A program made the translations under genes and the position numbers. Shown here piece by piece: positions 1 through 12,650 of a stretch of DNA of 12,650 nt (position 1 is its first letter; every line of letters starts with the position of its first letter). Below the pieces are notes generated by a model, which saw nothing but the letters and a program-made list of their open reading frames with translations, searched no databases and was not told where the DNA came from. Origin of the DNA: DALYJJ01 sp031969915 (GTDB taxonomy: Bacteria; Acidobacteriota; Terriglobia; Bryobacterales; Bryobacteraceae); the NCBI GenBank assembly GCA_031969915.1, contig DALYJJ010000163.1, positions 1-12,650 of the forward strand. Reading direction: 5' to 3'.

Positions 1-122
<122 letters not shown>

Positions 123-206
123 GACACCTGGGCAGGGAAATGGTTTTCGGCACGTCGCAGAAGGTCCTGATAACATTCGTTCTAGAGGCGGCAGGAGGCG
201 AATCCG

Positions 207-518
207 GTGTTCTGCCCGAAGTGCGACGTGGAGTACGACCAGGGAATCATGCGGTGCCCAAGCTGTGGGGCTGTCCGGGACACGCAGCCGGGACTGGTAC
301 CCGTTTTCGAATCGAACGACACCTTTGCCATTGCTCTGGCAAAGGGCTCGCTTGAGCAAGCGGGCATCCCTTTTTGGGTCCAGGGCGACGAGACAGGGAC
401 GCGCCTTGTGTTGAGTCCGATCGTTTATCCGACATGCCGCTTTCTCGTTCCGCACGGTTATGAAAGCGAGGCCCGAGCGCTACTCGATCGGCTCGCTCGC
501 CCTGCGCCAGCGAATTAG
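207..518 (+). CDS. Small zinc-ribbon protein with DUF2007-like domain
   Basis: A 103-residue protein starting at GTG 207, with a consensus Shine-Dalgarno AGGAGG at 193-198 and an 8-nt spacer, which fixes the start. Residues 3-20 carry two CxxC pairs (C3, C6, C17, C20) with CPSCG at the second, a typical small zinc ribbon. Residues about 32-98 (LVPVFESNDTFAIALAKGSLEQ, then AGIPFWVQG) resemble the DUF2007 / putative signal-transducing domain, where a phrase like 'source of a value, stack of helices, AGIP' is characteristic. Members are cytosolic and their function is unknown; a regulatory or metal-linked role is only a guess. There is no signal peptide or membrane segment. The gene converges with rpoC, with 35 nt between the stop codons, and sits between the two rpoC copies. 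The family call rests on recalled motifs and is moderately sure; that it is a real gene is well supported. Confidence 0.8.
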   Translation: MFCPKCDVEYDQGIMRCPSCGAVRDTQPGLVPVFESNDTFAIALAKGSLEQAGIPFWVQGDETGTRLVLSPIVYPTCRFLVPHGYESEARALLDRLARPAPAN

Positions 519-544
519 GGGCGCCCAAGAAAAGCGAACGCCCC
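518..544. terminator. Weak hairpin between convergent stop codons
   Basis: The 35-nt gap between the DUF2007-like gene and rpoC contains a 6-bp stem GGGGCG (518-523) / CGCCCC (539-544) with a 15-nt loop. On the minus strand the loop includes CTTTTCTT. Neither strand has a clean U-tract after the stem, so a shared bidirectional terminator is possible but poorly supported. Confidence 0.3.
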
Positions 545-553
545 GGATCGCGG

Positions 554-4786
<4,233 letters not shown>

Positions 4787-4818
4787 AGCTGCCTCCTAAG
4801 AAAACCTTTATTTCGTCC

Positions 4819-4866
4819 GAGCGCCGCCCGGGGCGCTCTGCAGCCGCGGCTGGATTCGGCCGCGGC
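4819..4866 (-). promoter_or_regulatory. Two GC-rich stem-loops in the rpoB-rpoC spacer
   Basis: The 92-nt spacer holds a 7-bp stem GAGCGCC (4819-4825) / GGCGCTC (4832-4838) with a 6-nt loop, and an 8-bp stem GCCGCGGC (4843-4850 and 4859-4866) with an 8-nt loop. No U-tract follows either one on the minus strand, so they are unlikely to be intrinsic terminators. They could act in mRNA processing or stability, or block 3' degradation of rpoB mRNA. The stems are seen directly; the role is inferred. Confidence 0.4.
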
Positions 4867-5008
4867 CCGGGTGATGAATTAGTCCGCGGCGAGCGCGGTG
4901 TCGGGGACCTCCCGCGCCTTCTTCATGAGCTCGACATCGAGACAGAGCGACTGCAACTCGCGGATCAGAACGTTGAACGATTCGGGCACGCCGGGTTCGG
5001 CGGCGGCT

Positions 5009-9178
<4,170 letters not shown>

Positions 9179-9705
9179 GTCCACTCCCTCGAGAAACTCA
9201 AACGCGGCGTAGTACTGCGGTTCGCTCAACAACCGCGCCGGCCTCAACTGGCGGCGCGGCGCAACGCGGTGCGTCCGGGCACGGGGCCCAAACGCGACTG
9301 GGGCCAGTTGGCCCATGGTGGCGGGCAAGGCCCGCGGGCGGGACGGCGGCGGCCCAGCGTCAGGACCGGCGCGCCCGGAAGAACGGGCTGTCGGCAGCCC
9401 GGAAAACGAAAGCACCGCAGCCGGGTGAGGTGTTGACCTCGGCGTACCCGACGCGGCGCGGAAGCCCGGGAAAGGCGGGCGGATCAAAGACCGGCGGCTG
9501 GGGACGAAGTCCACAAGCCGGAAGGGGAGTTGCTGGCGGCGGAACGAAGACCCTTCGAGTAGAGAACGGGACGGGACACACGAGTCCCGTCGCAAGGGCG
9601 CGCAGAGGATGGCCTGCAACGACCCGCGGGCCACCGCAGGCGGAGTCGCGGTATGGAAGAATCACAAGCGCAATTGAGGTCCGGGTTCTACTCCGGTAGA
9701 AATCG
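9179..9705 (-). promoter_or_regulatory. Long structured 5' leader of rpoB
   Basis: From the predicted transcription start near 9705 to ATG 9178 there are about 527 nt with no convincing gene. A 6-bp stem TTCTAC / GTAGAA with a 4-nt loop (9686-9701) lies within the first 20 nt of the transcript. An 8-bp stem GACGGGAC / GTCCCGTC with a 6-nt loop lies at 9570-9591. A 7-bp stem lies at 9384-9401 and has its own entry. The leader is open in the rpoB frame back to 9634, but the translation is Pro/Arg/Ser-rich and unlike any RpoB N-terminus, so I read it as noncoding. It may hold attenuation or protein-binding elements that adjust beta synthesis. The stems are seen; the role is inferred. Confidence 0.45.
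9377..9401 (-). terminator. Possible attenuator hairpin in the rpoB leader
   Basis: A perfect 7-bp stem CGGGCTG / CAGCCCG (9384-9401) with a 4-nt loop is followed on the minus strand by TTCTTCC (9377-9383), a short partial U-run. It lies about 300 nt into the leader and about 205 nt before the rpoB start. E. coli has an attenuator between rplL and rpoB, so an attenuator here would be in keeping. The U-run is poor. Confidence 0.3.
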
Positions 9706-9711
9706 TTCCCT

Positions 9712-9741
9712 ATCTTAACAGAGCCGAAACGGAGGCGTCAA
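9712..9741 (-). promoter_or_regulatory. Sigma-70-type promoter for rpoB(C)
   Basis: On the minus strand, TTGACG (complement of 9736-9741, 5 of 6 to consensus) is followed after 18 nt by TAAGAT (complement of 9712-9717, 4 of 6), with a TGn extension directly before the -10. Transcription would start near 9705. It lies downstream of the hairpin after rplL, so it would give rpoBC a supply of transcripts independent of the ribosomal genes. Confidence 0.6.
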
Positions 9742-9777
9742 ACCAGCCGCGGCGGCACCGCAAACCCAAAGACAACG

Positions 9778-9807
9778 GCCCCGGCGCGCCGGAAAGGCGG
9801 CCGGGGC
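9778..9807 (-). terminator. Strong hairpin downstream of rplL (terminator or attenuator)
   Basis: A 12-bp GC stem with one bulged base: GCCCCGGC (9778-9785) plus CGCC (9787-9790) pair with GGCG (9796-9799) plus GCCGGGGC (9800-9807), with a 5-nt loop. It begins 30 nt past the rplL stop. On the minus strand it is followed by CGTTGTCTTTGGGTTT, only moderately U-rich, so termination is likely partial. Its place between rplL and rpoB matches the attenuator position known in E. coli. Confidence 0.5.
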
Positions 9808-9837
9808 GAGACGATGTCTCGAAAAGCCGGGGAGGAA

Positions 9838-10224
9838 CTACTTCACCTCGACGGATGCGCCGGCGTCGACGAACTTCTTTTTGATGGTTTCGGCTTCTTC
9901 CTTGGAAACGCCTTCCTTGATCGGCTTGGGGGCGCCGTCGACCAGGTCCTTGGCTTCCTTGAGGCCCAAGCTGGTGACCTCGCGGACTGCCTTGATGACA
10001 TTGATCTTGTTGGCGCCGGCGCCGGTGAGGACGACGGTGAATTCCGTCTTCTCTTCGGCGGCGGGGGCGGCGGCGGCAGCAGCGCCGCCGCCAGCCGGAG
10101 CCGCTGCCACGGCTGCCGCCGCGGCGCTGACACCGAAAGCTTCTTCAATACCCTTGACGAGCTGGGACGCTTCGAGGAGCGTCAGCCCTTTGATCTGTTC
10201 GAGAATTGCGTTAACGTCCGCCAT
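9838..10224 (-). CDS. rplL: 50S ribosomal protein L7/L12
   Basis: A 128-residue acidic protein of normal family length. Dimers of it form the flexible stalk of the 50S subunit that recruits and stimulates translation factors (EF-Tu, EF-G, IF2). The N-terminal dimerisation helices (about 1-31, MADVNAILEQIKGLTLLEAS onward) bind the C-terminal helix of L10. An Ala/Gly/Pro-rich hinge follows at about 32-56. The globular C-terminal domain (about 57-128) has EKTEFTVVLTGAGANKINVI, then KAVREVTSLGLKEAKDLVDG, and ends SVEVK. ATG 10224 is preceded by GAGGGAG 13 nt away and a nearer AGG. It lies 108 nt downstream of rplJ. Its own ribosome binding site fits the need for several L12 copies per L10. Nothing unusual is seen in it. 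Confidence 0.98.
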   Translation of the reverse strand: MADVNAILEQIKGLTLLEASQLVKGIEEAFGVSAAAAAVAAAPAGGGAAAAAAPAAEEKTEFTVVLTGAGANKINVIKAVREVTSLGLKEAKDLVDGAPKPIKEGVSKEEAETIKKKFVDAGASVEVK

Positions 10225-10260
10225 TGTCTTGCCTAAACTCCCTCTTCGAGAAATCGTTGG

Positions 10261-10274
10261 CCGCGCGAGCGCGG
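10261..10274 (-). promoter_or_regulatory. Small stem-loop in the rplJ-rplL spacer
   Basis: CCGCGC / GCGCGG around two bases (effectively a 5-bp stem with a 4-nt loop) in the 108-nt gap before rplL. It might affect rplL translation or mRNA processing. In a GC-rich genome such a stem can occur by chance. Confidence 0.2.
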
Positions 10275-10332
10275 TGTTCGTTGTCCATTCGCGGCGGCGG
10301 CCCGACGGAGCCGGCCCCCGCGATCAAAATCC

Positions 10333-10860
10333 TTACCCCGGGAACTTGCCTTCCTTGATCGCCTCATTGAGGGCGACGGCCATGTTGCGGGCCACGCCGT
10401 TGAGCGAAACCGCGAGCCGCTGCGCCGAGGAATTAATGAGGAACATCACTTTGGCGATCAGTTCCTCCTTCGGGGGCATGTTGGCGAGTTCGTTGATGGC
10501 GCGGATATCGATCACCCGGCCTTCCACCATGCCGGCCTTGAAGGTGAAATTGGGGTTGGTCTTGGCGTAGGCGGTGAGCGCCTTGGCGAGGGCGACCGGG
10601 TCCGTCTCCGTGAAGGCGATGGAGGTCATGCCCTTCTGGCCCTTGAGCAGGTTCTCGGCGGAGGTGCCGACGGAAGCCTTTTCGGCGATGGTGTTCTTCA
10701 CCACTTCGTAGTCGCCGCCGGCGCCGCGGATGGTCTTCCGGAGTTCGAAATCCTGGGCGACCGTGAGCTTTTCGAAATTGGTGACGAAGACGTTGGGCGT
10801 CTTGCCGAGCTGCTGGTGCAGGGCTTCGAAATCCTTCTTCTTCTGATTGCGATCTTTCAT
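10333..10860 (-). CDS. rplJ: 50S ribosomal protein L10
   Basis: A 175-residue protein, close to the usual 165-180. L10 anchors the L7/L12 stalk: the N-terminal domain binds 23S rRNA next to L11 and the C-terminal helix binds L12 dimers. Visible family features are an N-terminal KKKDFEALHQQLGKTPNVFV, a central LRKTIRGAGGDYEVVKNTIA with the usual VVKNT core, and GMTSIAFTETDPVALAKAL. The ATG at 10860 has GGAGG 7 nt upstream and the stop is TAA at 10333. The start lies only 27 nt after the rplA stop, so the two are almost surely co-transcribed, and there is no room for the long L10-binding leader found before rplJ in E. coli. Any L10 autoregulation must then use another site. Confidence 0.98.
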   Translation of the reverse strand: MKDRNQKKKDFEALHQQLGKTPNVFVTNFEKLTVAQDFELRKTIRGAGGDYEVVKNTIAEKASVGTSAENLLKGQKGMTSIAFTETDPVALAKALTAYAKTNPNFTFKAGMVEGRVIDIRAINELANMPPKEELIAKVMFLINSSAQRLAVSLNGVARNMAVALNEAIKEGKFPG

Positions 10861-10887
10861 GAGTGAACCTCCGGCTCCGTCCCCGCT

Positions 10888-11592
10888 CTACTGACGGGCG
10901 TTGAACACGTTGACGTCGATGTGCACGCCGGGCCCCATGGTGGAGCACAGGGTGACGCTCCTGACGTACTTGCCCTTAGCCGCGGCGGGCTTGGCCTTGA
11001 GAACGGCCTGAATGAGCGTATTGGCGTTTTCGAGCAGCTTGGGCGTTTCGAAGCTGACCTTGCCGACGGGGGCGTGGATGACGCCCGTCTTGTCGACGCG
11101 GAACTCCACTTTACCGGCCTTGACTTCTCTCACCGCGGTGGTGACGTCGTTGGTGACGGTGCCGGTCTTCGGGTTGGGCATGAGGCCGCGGGGGCCAAGG
11201 ATTTTGCCGAGCTTACCGACGGAGCGCATCATGTCGGGGGTGGCGACGACGGCGTCGTAGTCGAGCCAGTTTTCCGACTGGATCTTATTCACCATGTCCT
11301 CGCCGCCGACGAAATCGGCGCCCGCAGCTTCCGCTTCGCGCTGTTTGTCGCCGGAGGCGATGACGAGAACCTTCTTCGACTTGCCGAGTCCGTTCGGCAG
11401 CACCACGGTGCCGCGGACCATCTGGTCAGCGTGTTTGGGGTCGACGCCGAGGCGCATGTGGACCTCAACGGTCTCGTCGAACTTGGTGAACTTGATCTTC
11501 TGGACGAGCGGGACGGCGCTTTCGAGGGTGACAGGCTGCTCGGGGACCTGTTTGAACGCGGCTTCGTATTTCTTGCCGTGGTTTCTTGCCAT
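10888..11592 (-). CDS. rplA: 50S ribosomal protein L1
   Basis: A 234-residue protein, the same length as E. coli L1. It binds 23S rRNA helices 76-78 at the mobile L1 stalk, helps release deacylated tRNA from the E site, and in many bacteria represses its own operon. The signature KILGPRGLMPNPKTGTVT is at about 130-147; the C-terminal block TLCSTMGPGVHIDVNVFNAR follows near 214-233. ATG 11592 is chosen because GGAGG (complement of 11597-11601 region) lies 4-5 nt upstream and MARNHGKKYEAA fits family N-termini; an in-frame extension to 11700 has no such support. The first gene of the cluster here: rplK, its normal upstream neighbour, is absent from the window. A hypothetical reading frame upstream runs into its first 304 nt in another frame. 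Confidence 0.98.
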   Translation of the reverse strand: MARNHGKKYEAAFKQVPEQPVTLESAVPLVQKIKFTKFDETVEVHMRLGVDPKHADQMVRGTVVLPNGLGKSKKVLVIASGDKQREAEAAGADFVGGEDMVNKIQSENWLDYDAVVATPDMMRSVGKLGKILGPRGLMPNPKTGTVTNDVTTAVREVKAGKVEFRVDKTGVIHAPVGKVSFETPKLLENANTLIQAVLKAKPAAAKGKYVRSVTLCSTMGPGVHIDVNVFNARQ

Positions 11593-12428
11593 GAATCCTC
11601 CGTGGTGCGATCGGCGCGCGTGAGGGCGCACCTCCCACTGGGCGTCAGACTGCTTGGCGACGCAATTGCTAAAGTAACACGCGCGGCAACGGGTTCGCAA
11701 CCGTGCGTTGGGTGGAGAGACGGCTGGGGGCCGGAGTGGTGGGCGGGTCCCGGCGGGTTTTGTTGATCTGGAAGGAGATGACTGGGGGCCGGGTCTGGTT
11801 CGCGCAGATTTTTCTCGAGGCCGCCGCCTCCCTCGGGCTCGGGGCCGGGGTGGGGGACAGGGATCGGGTCATAAGTAGAAGAGATGGGGGCGCCGTTTTC
11901 GAGACGGGATTCGCGGCGCATGCGGTAAAGGGTGTTGAGGAGGCGGACGAAGTGGCGTTGGGAGCGGTCGATGAGGCGGTCGAGGTAGGGAACGCCGGGG
12001 CGCGCGGCTTCGGCGTTGAAGGCGAGGGCGACGTGGTGGGCGGGGGAGAGGTCTGGGTGGAGGGAGGCGTTGAGTTCGAGGTCGGCGGTATAGCGGAGTT
12101 CGATGAGGCGGGAGAGGAGGGCTTCGGAGCGCTCGACTTTGAAGCGGGTGCGGGCGAGTTCGGTGACGAGTTGAACCTCGACGTCGTTCGTGGGGCGGAG
12201 GGCGGCGAGGTGGCGATTGAGGGTATCGATGAAAGTGGCGTGGTTGTCGGAAGCGAGGAGGAATTCGATGCGGGTGTGGGCGTCGCGGACGGGGGCGGAG
12301 CGTTTGGCGCCGTTGGCGGCGCAGATGGCTTTGCCTTGCGGGGTGACGGGGCCTTTGGACTTGGCGCCGTTGCGGCGGGCGGCTTCGCGCTGGGCCTCGG
12401 TGCGCGGGCGCTTGGGGGTAGTCGACAT
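11289..12428 (-). CDS. Hypothetical protein, NGAKSKGPVTPQGK family, with doubtful 3' end
   Basis: Start ATG 12428 gives MSTTPKRPRTEAQREAARRN; AAGGAG lies about 10-11 nt upstream. Residues 10-45 are basic, with NGAKSKGPVTPQGKAICAAN, a motif I associate with a family of unknown function that is abundant in Acidobacteriota. Residues about 50-176 look like an all-helical region (RIEFLLASDNHATFIDTLNR, ELARTRFKVERSEALLSRLI, LIDRSQRHFVRLLNTLYRMR). After about 180 it becomes Pro/Gly-rich low complexity. The frame has no stop until 11289, giving 379 residues, but the last ~100 overlap the start of rplA in a shifted frame and are Ser/Arg-rich nonsense. A neighbouring frame closes at 11669, just before the rplA promoter, so a frameshift near 11870 or a lost stop is likely. 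No signal peptide or membrane segment. Function unknown. Confidence 0.55.
   Translation of the reverse strand: MSTTPKRPRTEAQREAARRNGAKSKGPVTPQGKAICAANGAKRSAPVRDAHTRIEFLLASDNHATFIDTLNRHLAALRPTNDVEVQLVTELARTRFKVERSEALLSRLIELRYTADLELNASLHPDLSPAHHVALAFNAEAARPGVPYLDRLIDRSQRHFVRLLNTLYRMRRESRLENGAPISSTYDPIPVPHPGPEPEGGGGLEKNLREPDPAPSHLLPDQQNPPGPAHHSGPQPSLHPTHGCEPVAARVTLAIASPSSLTPSGRCALTRADRTTEDSWQETTARNTKPRSNRSPSSLSPSKAPSRSSRRSSSPSSTRPLRSTCASASTPNTLTRWSAAPWCCRTDSASRRRFSSSPPATNSAKRKLRAPISSAARTW
11604..11632 (-). promoter_or_regulatory. Stem-loop just upstream of the rplA ribosome binding site
   Basis: GGTGCG (11604-11609) pairs with CGCACC (11627-11632) across a 17-nt loop, ending only a few bases before the rplA Shine-Dalgarno sequence; on the minus strand CAGTGGGAGG precedes it. 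L1 represses its own mRNA in several bacteria by binding a leader that mimics its 23S rRNA site, which often shows a GTGGGAG-like strand. The position suits such an operator, but I cannot show that the fold matches. Confidence 0.25.
11671..11700 (-). promoter_or_regulatory. Candidate promoter for rplA-rplJ-rplL
   Basis: On the minus strand, TTGCGA (complement of 11695-11700, 4 of 6) is followed after 18 nt by TACTTT (complement of 11671-11676, 3 of 6), with a TGn extension before it, the same layout as the rpoB promoter. Start of transcription would fall near 11664, leaving a leader of about 70 nt. Match to consensus is modest. Confidence 0.4.
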
Positions 12429-12443
12429 TCCGATTGGGTCTCC

Positions 12444-12473
12444 TTCTAATTCCAGGGTGCCGGAGGTTGTCAA
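12444..12473 (-). promoter_or_regulatory. Candidate promoter of the hypothetical gene
   Basis: A perfect TTGACA (complement of 12468-12473) lies 40 nt before ATG 12428. The possible -10 boxes at 17-19 nt (ATTAGA, TTAGAA, TAGAAG) are weak and overlap the ribosome binding site, so the transcript leader would be very short. The rest of 12474-12594 shows no gene or other feature I can support. Confidence 0.35.
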
Positions 12474-12594
12474 GTGGGATTTCGGGGGAATTGGGGGGTC
12501 TGGTGTTGCAAGGAAGGGAGAAATAAAGTTGGCGGATCTCGGCGGCAGGATGCCGGTCCTTCACCTTCACGACCGCCACGCGGTTCGTGACCGG

Positions 12595-12650
12595 GGGTAG
12601 TGTCAAGCATTCTGTGTAAACGCCCATCCGTGGTTCTCACGCCAACTCCG
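12595..12650 (+). mobile_element. Terminal inverted repeat of a probable IS256-family element, cut by window edge
   Basis: From 12595 the sequence reads GGGTAG, then TGTCAA (12601-12606), six bases, then TGTGTAAA (12613-12620). This order and spacing match the ends I know of IS256 (mutator)-type elements, with the TGTCAA side outermost. The element would therefore extend to the right, beyond the window. No transposase coding sequence is visible in the 56 nt present, so the call depends on the repeat alone. Confidence 0.45.

Noticed and set aside
141..176. Promoter for the DUF2007-like gene (GATAAC or TAACAT around 169-176)
   Set aside because: No -35 hexamer better than chance at the right distance.
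9179..9634. A 152-codon N-terminal extension of RpoB in frame to a GTG at 9634
   Set aside because: It is Pro/Arg/Ser-rich low complexity, not found in RpoB, while ATG 9178 has a good ribosome binding site and a family-like N-terminus.
9430..9699. An 89-codon plus-strand open frame in the rplL-rpoB gap
   Set aside because: Gly/Arg-rich composition, no ribosome binding site and overlap with the rpoB leader; likely chance in GC-rich DNA.
11593..11700. A 36-residue N-terminal extension of L1
   Set aside because: ATG 11592 has GGAGG at proper distance and gives exactly the family length of 234.
12474..12594. Possible gene remnant reading VTNRVAVVKVKDRHPAAEIRQ on the minus strand
   Set aside because: It looks protein-like but I cannot match it to a family, and it is joined to the following gene only in another frame.

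Overview
The window is a GC-rich bacterial stretch that carries most of the classical ribosomal-protein / RNA polymerase cluster on the minus strand. Read from right to left the order is rplA (L1), rplJ (L10), rplL (L7/L12), rpoB, rpoC. The best lineage guess is Acidobacteriota, near Solibacter/Bryobacter. It rests on the style of the hypothetical protein at the right side (an N-terminal NGAKSKGPVTPQGK motif that I associate with an expanded acidobacterial family) and on a cysteine-rich insert in RpoB. No rRNA or tRNA gene is visible, so the assignment is inference only.

Layout. Positions 1-122 hold a second, frameshifted copy of a piece of the rpoC 3' end. Positions 207-518 hold a small plus-strand gene for a zinc-ribbon/DUF2007-like protein, convergent with rpoC. 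rpoC (554-4786) is complete, starts at TTG and retains all catalytic and zinc-binding residues I can check. A 92-nt spacer with two GC hairpins separates it from rpoB. rpoB (4879-9178) is broken at 5557-5593. There a 37-nt block, which is an exact inverted copy of 5019-5055 further down the same gene, replaces about 45 nt that should encode the active-site segment GDKMAGRHGNKG, and the reading frame shifts. Positions 9179-9837 hold no convincing gene. They contain a strong hairpin after rplL, a good sigma-70-type promoter and a leader of about 530 nt for rpoB with several stem-loops. rplL, rplJ and rplA follow (9838-11592) and are intact. Upstream of rplA, where rplK, nusG and secE usually lie, there is instead a hypothetical protein gene (start 12428) and, at the right edge, what looks like the terminal inverted repeat of an IS256-family insertion sequence.

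How the genes work together. L1, L10 and L7/L12 build the two mobile stalks of the 50S ribosomal subunit; beta and beta' form the catalytic core of RNA polymerase. The clustering couples the supply of translation and transcription machinery. The hairpin after rplL and the separate promoter and leader before rpoB suggest that the polymerase genes are tuned separately from the ribosomal genes.

Main points for a second look: (1) the inverted block in rpoB, which removes two essential lysines, so it is either an assembly/amplification error or a real lesion in a non-essential copy; (2) the extra rpoC fragment, whose four base substitutions are all synonymous, which points to a genuinely diverged homologue and not to sequencing noise; (3) an eight-cysteine insert in the RpoB N-terminal region; (4) the long structured rpoB leader; (5) the missing rplK and the mobile-element end upstream of rplA.
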